Assembly (NCBI GenBank): GCA_023614405.1
Contig: CM042684.1
Coordinates: 467,179,650 to 467,243,649, forward strand
Direction of reading: 5' to 3'
Source of the DNA: Avena insularis
Taxonomy: Eukaryota > Streptophyta > Magnoliopsida > Poales > Poaceae
Length of the DNA stretch: 64,000 nt
A program made the translations under genes and the position numbers. Of this stretch, positions 47,451-58,143 are shown piece after piece. The notes below the pieces were generated by a model. That model did not search any database and was not told where the DNA came from. It worked only from the letters and a program-made list of their open reading frames with translations. Within the stretch, counting starts at the first letter, position 1; every line of letters begins with the position of its first letter.

Positions 47451-47892
47451 AATTCCAAATTATGTAATAAATATTTGGTAATGCAATTTTAATTGAAAAT
47501 AGTAAAATTGTATAGTTCAAATAAAAAAATTTGAAAATAGAAAATGGTTTTTGATTAGTTATTTAAATTGAAGCACTTTTCCTGTTGAAAGTTTTTTCAA
47601 ATTCCAAATTATGCAATAAATATTTGGTAATGCAATTTTAATTGAAAATAGTAAATTGTATAGTTCAAATAAAAATATTTGAAAACAGAAAATGTTTTTG
47701 ATTAATTATTTAAATTGAAGCACTTTTCCTGTTGAAAGTTTTTTCTAATTCCAAATTATGCAATAAATATTTGGTAATGCAATTTTAATTGAAAATAGTA
47801 AAATTGTATAGTTCAAATAAAAATATCTGAAAACATAAAATGGTTTTTGATTAGTTATTTAAATTGAAGCACCTTTCATGTTAAAAGTTTTT
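47451..47892. repeat. AT-rich tandem repeat, about 148 bp x 3
   Basis: Units start aattccaaattatg at 47451, 47600 and 47747. Very AT-rich, no coding. Confidence 0.85.
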
Positions 47893-47984
47893 GAAACATC
47901 TTATTAATTAAAGAAGAAAACAAATTTGAAAATGGCGGAAAGACCAAAAGGTTTTCCAAAATCTGAAAAACGTGTCAACAATCC

Positions 47985-48245
47985 CGGTTCGTCCCACCAA
48001 CCGAGACCGATGATCCTGGGTGCGCGCGCTGCCATCAACATGCCTTTGGTTCCAGGTCGTCCCACCAACTGGGACCGTTGATCCTTTGGTCCCGGTTGGT
48101 GGGACGAACCGGGACCAAAGGCCCGCACACGTGGCAACACAACAACGCTCCTGCCCACACCATTGGTTCCGGTTCGTCCCACCAACCGGGACCGTTGATC
48201 CTTTGATCCCGGTTGGTGGGACGAACCAGGACCAAAGGCCTGTAC
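47985..48245. repeat. CACTA internal hairpin cluster
   Basis: Several inverted repeats of tttggtcccggttggtggga. A perfect 15-bp-arm hairpin lies at 48083-48121 (loop ggtgggacg). These resemble subterminal repeats but lie mid-element, so they may mark an older internal rearrangement. Confidence 0.75.
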
Positions 48246-49455
48246 AGTTAACAGCCCCGACCCTTCCTCCACCCCAACTCCCCCAATACAGAGCACATCG
48301 ACGTGCGGCTAAGAAAAATTTGCGGTGGAGCAAAATCACGCCGTCAGGCTGCCCAAATCTAGAGCAGCCACTTCACGCCGTCGACGCCCGCCGCCGCCAT
48401 GGTCACCATCTGCTCCGACTCCGGCCGTCGCCCACACACGCTGGAAATCGACGCCACGGTCACCGTCTGCTCCGACTCCGGCCATCGCCATTGTCGCTGC
48501 TTCCGAGCTCCTCCAGCCTTGTCGACCCGTCTATCGTCTTCGTGGTGAGCCGCTGGTCCTCCAGGACCTCTCCTTTCTCTCTCTCTCTCGCTCCGTTTCG
48601 TTCTGTCACTGAGCGCCACTGTCCGCCGTTGTCGGACGTCGTCGCAGACGATGCTCCGATGACCAATAAGCGGCGGCGCGACCACCGTTAGCTTCCTCGC
48701 GACACGCTCGTTCGAACCCGACCTTCTGCGCGTTCCAGCAAGCCCTCTAGTGCCGCTAACCACCGCCGGCCGACGTGCCCTCCGGCGAGCCCATGTGGCG
48801 CCAAGGTGGCGTCGAGCAAGCTCTGCCAGCGTGGTAGTCCGACGTGGCCCTGGCCCCACTCATCAGTCACTGTGGGTAGGCGCTGGATCGGTGAGAAAAG
48901 GTTCCCTAGCCCTAGGTGACGTCAGCCTTCACCTATGCTGACGCAATAAAGGTTTAATAATTTTTTTAATAATTTCAGAAAAAGGATAAATCTTATAAAC
49001 TTAATAAGTAATTATTTATAAGTTAGGAAAATACAAATAATATATCAAAATGTTCAGAAAAATGAGATCTACACTTTACCATCAATATCATGCATTGTTC
49101 AACAACTTTAATCACAAGTTTAATTAGAAGAACAAATGAACCCCCGTAGGTGATTCGAGGGTCTCTCCTGTATTAGGGTTTGGACCCCTCGGATCCCGCT
49201 TAAATTTCCAAGCATGCTATAGGGTTTCATTACAATACTAATTAACTTGTCATATCATCATATTTGCTTAAGCATTGCATTGATGCCATGTGTGGATTGT
49301 TGTTCCCCCTTTCTTTCCGGTGTTTGCTTCTTCCCGGTAGAATACGATATCGAGATCAAGATCGAAGACCGAGAGCAACACCATCGAAGATTGAGTGTAT
49401 AGTGTTTTGCATTATTTGCATTATAGTAACTTGCAAATCTTAGTTTGCAGATACT
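48246..49455 (+). other. Leader region of second CACTA gene
   Basis: GC-rich 48250-48930 with a 57-bp duplication (ggtcaccatctgctccgact at 48401, near-copy at 48458), then AT-rich sequence up to the ATG at 49456. Probably promoter and 5' leader; no separate gene shown. Confidence 0.45.
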
Positions 49456-52400
49456 ATGGATCCAACACAGCAAGATACTATGATTCCAGAACATCAGGAA
49501 AACATCCTTCATGGAATGATCTACGAAAATGAAGATATCAATATCGATGTCACCAGTGAGTTTCTAAACAATTTCGGTCAGTGAGATGAGCCTCTCAACC
49601 GAGGAGACGGCTTCGGTGAGGTAGAATCCGAAGCCTGAGACAGGGGATAAGCCGATGAGGGAGAAGGCAACGGCTCCGGAGGAACCTTAAATCTCGCAAA
49701 CACCGGCGAGGTGTATATATGTATTTTTGTAATTAAAATGCTACTGTCTATATATATACATGCATATATTAACACTCTTTCTTCTTTTAGCCCAACGGAT
49801 CAAGAACTTCTTCTGTAAGAACGAAACGAGGCCCAACAAAAAAGTTGGATGACACTGTGAGGTATAGGATCAAAGTGGTCGGTGTAGATGGAGAACCGCA
49901 AGCTCCCTTTGATGTCGCAAGAAAATTTGTCAAGCAATGCGGAGTTCTTGTGAGGGACTACATCCTGATCACCGTTCAAGAATGGAATCGGCCAAGCGGC
50001 GGTGGAGTCCCGTATGTCGGCGACACCGCCAAAGATAAGCTTTTTGACAAGCTCATGATTAATTTCCTCCTGCCGATGCCAGATGTGAATCCAGATGAGG
50101 AGGAGAGAGCAAGAATGGAGCTTGTGCAGAGATTCAAGAAGTTTGCTCTCATCAAGATGTCTGATGCATTCAAGAACTGGAAGAAGAAACTGTACAATAA
50201 CTTTGTCAAGGTAGAGAAGACTCCAGATTTCACTCAAGGCGGCTATGCTAAGTTAAGACACCAGTGGGAGGATTTTGTGAAGTACAAGACATCAGAGAAA
50301 GCTAAGGAAAGGTCTAGAATAAATACGGAGAACGCTGATAAGAAACTGTACCATCATAACATGGGGCCTGCTGGCTACGCCGCTGGCATGCCTAAGTGGG
50401 ATGCACTTGAGGTCAATTACATTGCTGTCGGAATCAGACCAGAGCCCACAACATGGACACCACGGGCGAGAAACTGGTTTTACGGCCATGGGGGCACGTT
50501 GGACAAAGAAGGGAGGGCAATATATAATCAGAAACACAAAGATGATCCCATAATGCCCATCAACGATATTAGAAATGCAATAGATGATGTTGCAGCGGGA
50601 CGGTTCGTTCCCGATAGAGAGAACGACGAGCTCACACGGGCCCTTAAAAATCCTGAACACGACGGACGAGCACGAGGCACACCAGGCTCCAAGTCGTGGA
50701 AGGTTGCCTTCCCCCCGGAAATGAAGAGATATCTCGATAAAAGCCATCAGAGGAGAAAGGAAAGGGAGGCAGCTGAGAAAGCGGCCGCTGCAGACCGGCT
50801 GCGTAATGTAGAAGAAGCATTAAAGCGGCACCAGGATCAACTCGACATACTTAGCCAGCAAGGTACTAGCGGCCAATCTCAGCGGCACGTGGTAGAAGCT
50901 GCATTCGAGGGTACCGGCGCCCCATCGAATAAGAAAAGCAGCGTCGCTTCCACGCAGCTCCATGATGTTGATGATGATGCACCGACGACATATCCTCCTA
51001 AACGCTACCCAGTCGATGATATCACGGAGACAACAGCTTGTGAGCTAAAGGTGCAGGTTATGAACTTAAGGGTGACGGCGGTGGTCGGCATGGCGGTACC
51101 AATTGGGCCTAACCCAACTTGGCATTGCAAACCGGTTCCAAAAGGGTACACTGTCGTCATGGTGGATGAGGTGAAGGAAGATTTTGAGGAGCTAAAGCTA
51201 GACCACCCTGCAGGGGAAGATATGGAGCTGACTCAACTAGGAGAAGCCAAAGGGGGGACTATTCGATGGCCAAAGGAGCGCATCGTGCTTCCAAATTATG
51301 TGCCGCCAAGGCCAACCACTCCTTAGAGCAGCAATCCACCTTCGCCGCCACCTCACCATTCTCCAACAACCGCCGCCCTTTCACCACTCCTCACCACTCC
51401 ATCCGTCTCCATCGCCGCCGTCTGCCAGCTGGCCCCCGAGCCTCGTGAGACAAAAGCGGAAGTATACTAAGAGGGGCAGCACCACCAGTAGCAGCAAGAG
51501 CACGTTCTGATCACCGAAACGTAAGGTATCACCCCTCCCAAGAGTACCTCATAAGAATATGAAGAAGCTACCTTGCGAGAAGACAGATGAGGAAATTGCT
51601 GCGGCCGCAAATGCCCATTATGAAAAGTGGAAGATTAACATGGCTAACAAGAAAAAGCCGATAGAGCCATTCTTCCCGGTCACCGTAGAAGATAAAGCCA
51701 AAGCAGTCGCGCTTAAAATTCAGCTTCACCAACTCATAGCACTCACATCAGACTATAATCGCTCTATTATCAAGTCGGCTGAGGCAAAAGAGCGGAGGGT
51801 CGGAAAAGAAGTTGCCTAGCTCGGACAACAGAAAAATCAATCGATCGAACCACTCAAAGTGTATGATACCAATGAGTGGAGAGCCCAGGAGCGGCATGAT
51901 CCGAACATTGATCCGGAGTTTATTCGACTGTATGGAGAAAAGGCCCAATTATATGGACCGTCTATTACTGAGTACATGAGCCGTATGGATGAGTTCAAGG
52001 GGTACCAAGAAACAGCATACGTGTACCAGTACGAGGCTCCTCTCGTCAAACCCGAGTTAGTCAAAGATCTACCAACAAAAATGCGAAGATTGCATAACTG
52101 GTATATTCAAGCCTGTGCTGAATCCAAAAACTGGATCTATGCTGCATATAAACATCACCATTATGGTCATGGAGATGGCTTCCTACTGATCTAATTTCCA
52201 GAATTATTTCAGTTTTACCAACAAGACGTCCTCGACAAAACTATCGTCAGTGCCTATTGTTTGTAAGTATTATTAATTTCTGTAATTAAGTCTTTCTAGC
52301 TCAGCTCATTCGTTGCTTGTATAATCTTACTTATCACTATACTACTTATATATGCAGAATGAAGATTCTCGAATGCAACAAAGGACAAATCTTTGATCTT

Positions 52401-53237
52401 GGGTTTGTTGACTGCAATTTTGTTCATGAAGTTACTCTAAAAATTAAACCCAAAGAGACAGAGGATAACTTGGTACAAGCGTTGACGTATTTCAGCAACA
52501 GAAGGGAAATACTATTTCCTTACAACACTGGGTGAGTGTTACTGTCTTTTACACATTCTATTTTCGCTTACTCGATGTTAAGCGTATAATTGACTCGTGT
52601 TATACTTTGTTAGTATGTCTAGCTTCCACTATATTCTGTTAATCATTGTTGTTGACACCAGAGTAGTAAAAGTCCTGGACTCGAAACGTACACCTTTAGA
52701 AAAGTAGGCGAACATGCAGGAATGCCTCCAGAAGGCTTGGAAACGGTTCACCGCTAAAATTAGGGGTGTTTAGAAGCCAGAGCTTATATTTCAACCATTG
52801 ACTGTAAGTACTATTTGCTAGATCCACGCATCTCTTTGATTCTAGTTTCAATACCACCATTATCATGCTTGATTATTATTTTGATTGAACTCCGTTCTCG
52901 TAAAGTGCTTGAGGCAGGAAGCCGGGAATAACTTATGTGGATACTATGTCTGCAAGTTCATTCGCCAGACGACCAAAGAGAAGGGGACAGACCGAAACAT
53001 CAAAAAATTTGAAGTACGATAAACAATAATCACAACTTTATTTTATTACCTCCAATTGTGTTTAGTTTCATTTATATATATTGATCCCCTTCTTTAAAGT
53101 AGATCGAACGGATGTGAGACGGTCTTCTATCAAAAGAACGCGTGCAAGCAATTCAAGAGGAAATTGCCGGATTTTTGTTAGAACAAGTCATAGATCCGAA
53201 AGGAGAATACTATTACCCGCTTCATTTTGAAGGGTGA
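49456..53237 (+). pseudogene. CACTA second gene with C48/Ulp1-like protease tail, broken
   Basis: Multi-exon gene starting MDPTQQDTMIPEHQENILHG. A phase-0 intron (49712-49790, GT...AG) leads to a basic entry (GPTKKLDDTVRYRIKV) and a long frame to 51326 with a transposon-type region and a coiled coil (KEREAAEKAAAADRLRNVEE). A proline-rich segment, a lysine-rich segment (51559-51816) and a tyrosine-rich segment (51859-52191) follow. The tail (52358-53237, split by introns) resembles Ulp1/SENP cysteine peptidases: His codon 52627 (FHYILLII), Asp codon 52678 (VLDSKR), Gln codon 52915 and Cys codon 52936 (NNLCGYYVCKFIRQ). Stops occur at 49582, 49636, 49648, 51324, 51817, 52192, 52705, 52771 and 53115. 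TNPA-like identity is inferred from position; protease similarity is by motif order. Confidence 0.8.
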
Positions 53238-53762
53238 AGTGTAAAAAAGAAGATGTAAATTAGATCAAATTCGTGCGAGTACCGTTTGTAATTATGATAT
53301 GTTTCGCCTAAGAAGACGGATGAGACGGTGTATAATATATTTGTGATCATGATGTGTAATATATATATCATAGTTTCATTATTGTTGTATATATGTAGTA
53401 CCATTAAATTGAATACAAAACACCAAATAAATAAATAAAAACCCTGCCGCGGCACAAAAATAGCCCGAAAATCCTGCCGTGGCACAGAGACCAATGATCC
53501 CGGTTCATGCCACGAACCGGGACCAATGATCCATCCCCCTCGTCTCTCGCGCTCCCACGTGAAGACCCATTGGTCCTGGTTTGTTCCATAAACCGGGACC
53601 AATGATCCACCCCCTCGTCGCGCACCCTCCCACATGGAGACCCATTGGTCCCGGTTCGTGCCCGAACCGGGACCAGCATTAGTCCCGAGTGATTGGAGTT
53701 GTTCGGAAACCGGGACCAATGGCCCTTATGAACCGGGACTAGAGGCCCTTTTTCCACCAGTG
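53238..53762. repeat. CACTA 3' subterminal region
   Basis: AT-rich then GC-rich hairpin repeats (ggttcatgccacgaaccgg near 53502-53520, and others to 53740), plus ctgccgcggcacaaaaatag blocks (53444-53486) shared in inverted form with 60796-60912. Ends at the right TIR. Confidence 0.8.
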
Positions 53763-54240
53763 AAGGTACATTACACACTATTATCAGGTTTTAGAGATCT
53801 TCATCTACTCTGCTTGGTGCTTTTTCAAATGATGACTGAGGAGGATGTCTTGATGATAGACGGTCCACTGGAGATTTTGCTATATTTTTTTGTCCTAGTC
53901 TTATTTGATGGAGTGCCAGAAAACAGTCTCACGTTCCAGTATAGATGTTACTTTATTGCTAATGCTACTACCGAGCTTATATGAGTTGAACCTTGATTCG
54001 AGAACTTGGCGTTTCTCTTAAGGAACGTCTATACTTATGGTATGACAATATTGGAGCTACTTTATCTGCCAATCTTGTCTTCTATACCAGGACTAAGTAC
54101 ATAGAGATTGACTATCACTTCTTTCATGCACAAGTTGCAAGTAAGCTATTAAATATTAAGTTCATCAGCAATAAGGACTAAAGTAGCTGATGGTTTCACG
54201 AAAACTTTATCTTAAACCTTTTAGACGAGTTGAAGCGTAA
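53763..54240 (+). pseudogene. Copia RNase H remnant, second part
   Basis: Continues the reading broken at 40097. Blocks DDRRSTGDFAIFF, WSARKQSHVP, IRELGVSLKERLYLWYDNIG, FYTRTKYIEIDYHFFHAQVA and KLLNIKFISNKD match the end of Copia RNase H. Frameshifts and stops are present (for example TAT-ATG-AGT before VEP and TAA after SNKD). When the CACTA and one AAG are ignored, the two parts read through in one frame. Confidence 0.85.
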
Positions 54241-54265
54241 TCTCAGCCATACTTAGGTTAAGACT

Positions 54266-54273
54266 AAGGGGAG
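54266..54273 (+). other. Polypurine tract of host Copia
   Basis: aaggggag directly before the 3' LTR start TGTTAGACAATG at 54274. Confidence 0.7.
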
Positions 54274-54314
54274 TGTTAGACAATGTAGGGCTCGATTGGT
54301 GCTGTTCCGATCTA

Positions 54315-54435
54315 CTCCCTGTCTCAAAATAGATATTGTAGGTTTGTCAAAAATTATATGAATCTAGACACTATTTAGTAAATGATACATCCAAATTTTG
54401 ATAGATTCCCGACATCAATTTTGAGACGGAGGGAG
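54315..54435. mobile_element. Stowaway-type MITE inside Copia 3' LTR
   Basis: 121 bp, TA at 54313-54314 and 54436-54437. Ends CTCCCTGTCTCAAAATAGAT and CTCCCTCCGTCTCAAAATTG. Confidence 0.88.
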
Positions 54436-54442
54436 TACTACG

Positions 54443-56108
54443 TGATGGGTTTGTAGCATGGAAAACAAAAATTTTCTATCGCAAGAACGAACAAAACCCA
54501 GATCTAATCTAGATAAAAGCCAAGATCTAATCTATTAGACATGTGCAACGAGATAGATCTGTACTAACCCTTGTAGAACCGAAAGCGTTACGAGATTAGA
54601 TCTCGGGGTTGATATAGTCGATCACTTGCCGATCTCAAGATTGTGTGGACGATCCTTCGTTCCGGGCGCTTCAAGATCGGTCACACGTGCGGAGTCGAAG
54701 CAGACCTTCCTCTCCCCGTTCTAGCGAGCAGCGGAGGTAGTAGATCTTCTCCACGGAATCCCAGCAGCACGACGGTGTGGTGGTGGTGGTGGAGTAGAGA
54801 TTTCTGCAGGGCTTCGCCTAAGCCGGAGCAGAGCGAAGGTAGAGGAGAGAGGCGGCTAGAGCTTGTTATGAGAGAGAGAGGGGGAGGCCTCCCTTCTATT
54901 TAAAGGAGAGGAGGCGCTGGGGAGGGAGTCCTAGTAGGACTCCTCCTATGGCTTCGGAGTTGGGAAGGGGGAGGAGTCCGCCTCCCCCATGAATCCGTGT
55001 CTCGCCCACAAGGTTTCCTTTGACCCTTTCTTGGTTTTCAAGTAAACACTAAGAACTCTTCTAGAACCTTCCGTAACATTCAACCTTCTAGAATCTCCAT
55101 ACAAACACTCCGGAACATTTCCTAACTTAGAAAATGATCCCCAATATATGAATCTTATTCTCCGGACCATTCCGGATCTCCTCGTGATGTCCCGGATCCA
55201 ATCCGAGACTCCGAACAACATTCGGTCTCCAACGCATATTCCATATCTACTTAAAACAACTTCGAACCTTAAGTGTGTCACCCTACGGTTCGTGAATATA
55301 TAGACATGATGAAGACACCTCTCCGATCAATAACCATCAGCGGGATCTGGAGATCCATAATGGCTCCCACATATTCAACGATGACTTCGTGATCGATAGA
55401 ACCATTTACATACGAAACCAATTCCCTTTGTCTCGCGATATTCTACTTATCCGAGGTTTGATTGTCGGTATCTCCATACCTAGTTCTACCTCACATCGAT
55501 AAGTACTCTTGACTCGTTCCATGTTATGTCATCCCTTGTGACCTAGTCACATGCTTGCAAGCTAACTAGATGACATTCCACCGAGAGGACCCAGAGCATA
55601 TCTATCCGTCATATGGATGGACAAATCCCAATCTTGGTCCATGCGCTTCAACACATACTTTCAGAATACCCAATGACACCTTTATAACCACCCAGTTACG
55701 AAGCGGTGTTTGATGTCATCAAAGTACCCATCCGGTGATGATGATTAACATAACCTCATGGTCAAAGGATTTGGTTACTATGCATTTGAAAGCTTACAGC
55801 AATACAAACTTAATGACTTGATCTTATGCTACGCTTACTATGGGTGTGTGTTCATCACATCATTCTCCTAATGATATGATCTTGTTATTAACGACATCCA
55901 ATGCCCATGATCAGGAAACCATGATCATCCATTAATCAACAAGCTAGTTTAACAAGAGGCTTACTAGGGACTCTTTTATGTTTATAAAACACACAAGTAT
56001 TAATGTTTCCGGTTAATACAATTATAGCATGGGATATAAACACTTATCATAAACATAAAGATATAATAATAACCACTTTATTATTGCCTCTTGGGCATAT
56101 CTCCAACA
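54443..56108 (-). mobile_element. Solo Copia LTR (1666 bp)
   Basis: Minus-strand LTR from TGTTGGAGATATGCCCAAGA (56108) to CTACAAACCCATCA (54443), flanked by identical 5-bp CTACG (54438-54442 and 56109-56113). It has a TATA-like TTTAAATAG motif (near 54896-54904) and no internal domain. The target duplication shows it arose from a full insertion that later lost its interior by LTR-LTR recombination. It is related to the LTR at 1-339. Confidence 0.93.
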
Positions 56109-56240
56109 CTACGTGTAACACGCAACCGAACCTCGTGTGAGGTATGGTCCCCGCATCTGAACCAATGTACCTATCTTGTACATATGAGCTTGTTTTTACG
56201 AGATACCAATAAACAATGATACAATACATTGATGGTAGTA

Positions 56241-56350
56241 CTCCTTCCGGTCCATATTAATGCCTCAGCTTTATCTAGATTCGTATGTATGCAGTCTAGA
56301 TACACACGAATCTAGACAAAATTGAGAACGTCAATATGGACTAGAGAGAG
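56241..56350. mobile_element. Stowaway-type MITE
   Basis: 110 bp, TA at 56239-56240 and 56351-56352. Ends CTCCTTCCGGTCCATATTAA and CTCTCTCTAGTCCATATTGA; the inner arms pair further (tctagattcg / cgaatctaga). Confidence 0.8.
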
Positions 56351-56364
56351 TAGTAATTTGTTTG

Positions 56365-58110
56365 CGCATTTGGTAGCCTGCAGATGGTGCAGCTAGATCG
56401 GCTGGAGACGAAAATGGGCCGATTGGTTGCCTGCATGCCCTTTTGGCCCGCATCAGTGCGAACCTCAAAGCACCCCTTAGCCAGGCCTAGGGACAATGCT
56501 TGATTCGGCCGTTTTCCCGGAGCCAAACTCGTTGTGTGCAAACGGAGGAACGCGGCGTCGGAGCTCGTGCAGGCACAGAGATGGCGGGAGGCCTCACGCG
56601 ACCACAAAATTCCGGTGAGAGGAATTCGCTCACCGCCCTCCTGCTCCCCTCCCTATTTAGAGATGGCGGTGTTTCGCCCCCAAAATCCAGATCCACCATT
56701 CCACTTCCCCATTGAGTTTTCCACCATTCCACTTCCCCGTTGAGTTTTCCGGTGAGAGGAATTCGCTTGATTCTTCTGCGTCCAGCACGAAGACGCTGGT
56801 CCTGCCATCTTCGCCGGCAAGCACGGCGCCAGCTGGCCGTCCTGCTTCACCCTGGAGCCCGTCTTCGGCTGTCCTTCCGGCTACTCTGGCAAAGGCGGCC
56901 ACGGTGAGCTTGCCGTCAAGAAAGTCGACTGAGGCGACAATCGGCGTGGCGGCAACTCCATGGACATCGGGGACGGTCGGCATACCGGCAGCTCCTTCAT
57001 CCCGTACCTCTGTGATGCATCCTCTAGAAGCTGCAGTAAGAAACCTCGAACCTTGGGCTAGTTGTACGTAGATCTGTGAGCATTGTATACTCTATTATTC
57101 GCTAGTACCTCTGATGCTCTTATATACGTTCATGCTGTGTGATTTAGTATAATCATGTATATTCAATTATTTGTTGTTACATGTGATGCTCATATATATG
57201 TTCATGTTGTGTGAGTTAGTGTGATCATGTATACTCCATTATTCGTTGTTACCTCTGATGCTCATAGACATGTTCATGATGTCTGGACTTATGATGCTCT
57301 GCTTGTTCGTACTTACTGTTAGCATTTGTAGCGCAAATTGTTTGTAGACCATCATGCTTAGTGTCTTATTCATCATTGTAGGACAATTCGCTGAACAAGA
57401 CACCAAAACTGCCTACTGAGATTGCTGAGAATGTTATCCCCATTCGAGCTTCGTACATGTACATTCCGAAACCAATGGTGTGGGAGCGTTCTCTATCTCT
57501 GTTCGTTATGGACAAGCTTTGTGAGTTCGTCAAAGAAGGGATTAGGTATGACCAGGGATTCAAGGAGGTTTACCTGCAGCGTATATGCAACGATGTACTT
57601 GACTTCACTGGAAAGCATGTCACCCCAACTCAGGTGTACAACCATATGAGGAAGTGGAAGAGAAAGTGGACGACGTCAAATGGTGTCCGGACACCTCGTC
57701 TTTCAGGATGGAGAATGGCATGCGGATGGAGTTGTCGAATGTTGTGATGAATTGTTCAATTCATGTTCACATTTTTGAAGATTTTTCACCGCTTCTTAAG
57801 TAACAGAATTTTGTTTTTTCATAGAGTTACCCGATGGATCTCCTTTCCAATCTAGTGGAGAACTATGCTCAGATGAAACTCATCTTCACATCCAAGCCTA
57901 TCATTGAGAAGCATCTGTACACCACCCAGTCGCGGTTGGTTGTACACTTCCTTGTGTGTACGTGATAGGAGGGAATGGCTCAGGTGTTGGCTGCTCAAGA
58001 ACTACATCTGAGACGAGAACGGCTCTCTATGATACAACGTAAGTCATACTACTTACCTATCTTAGCTCTATGATGGTGCAGATGATCTGCGTGAACAAGA
58101 ACTGTATATT
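56365..58110 (+). mobile_element. PIF/Harbinger-like element remnant
   Basis: Starts with a TIR-like gcgcatttggtagcctgcag and holds a Myb/SANT-type exon. I found no matching right TIR and no DDE transposase, so the borders are tentative. Confidence 0.45.
57382..57747 (+). pseudogene. Myb/SANT-like DNA-binding protein exon (PIF/Harbinger ORF1 type)
   Basis: Exon preceded by an acceptor (ttgtag at 57376-57381). Reading DNSLNKTPKLPTEIAENVIP leads to MVWERSLSLFVMDKLCEFVK, FKEVYLQRICNDVLDFTG and VTPTQVYNHMRKWKRKWTT. The three-helix pattern with the W/Y spacing and the RKWKRKW end fits the Myb/SANT-like domain used by PIF/Harbinger ORF1 proteins to bring the transposase to DNA. A further piece with YPMDLLSNLVENYAQMKLIF lies at 57829-57890, after a probable intron. 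The end of the first exon reads out of register, and no full protein is recoverable. Confidence 0.65.
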
Positions 58111-58143
58111 TTGGGGGGTGGTGAAACATCCTCTCCATTAGCC

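Larger units (their letters stand above)
40098..53762 (+). mobile_element. CACTA (En/Spm-type) DNA transposon, about 13.7 kb, degenerate
   Basis: TIRs TACTGGTAGAAAAATGG (left; first base C changed to T) and CACTGGTGGAAAAAGGG (complement of right). 3-bp target duplication AAG at 40095-40097 and 53763-53765. Dense subterminal hairpin repeats lie at both ends. It contains a tnp2-type transposase pseudogene and a second gene with a C48 protease-like tail, separated by 5 kb of tandem repeats. Same family as the element at 60523-64000. It is likely immobile because of the stops, though its ends might still be recognised in trans. Confidence 0.9.
39299..56180 (+). mobile_element. Decayed Copia retrotransposon hosting nested insertions
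   Basis: 5' LTR start TGTTAGACGATG (39299) and 3' LTR start TGTTAGACAATG (54274) match, and the LTR bodies share gcaaccg, acctcg and gaggtat blocks (39390-39420 and 56120-56150). Internally only part of reverse transcriptase/RNase H remains; gag, protease and integrase are deleted. It is opened by the CACTA at 40098-53762, a MITE at 54315-54435 and a solo LTR at 54443-56108. The right boundary is approximate. Confidence 0.75.

Noticed and set aside
48359..48859. 166-codon minus-strand frame in the CACTA leader
   Set aside because: Low-complexity R/G/A-rich reading, overlaps frames on the other strand, no motif.
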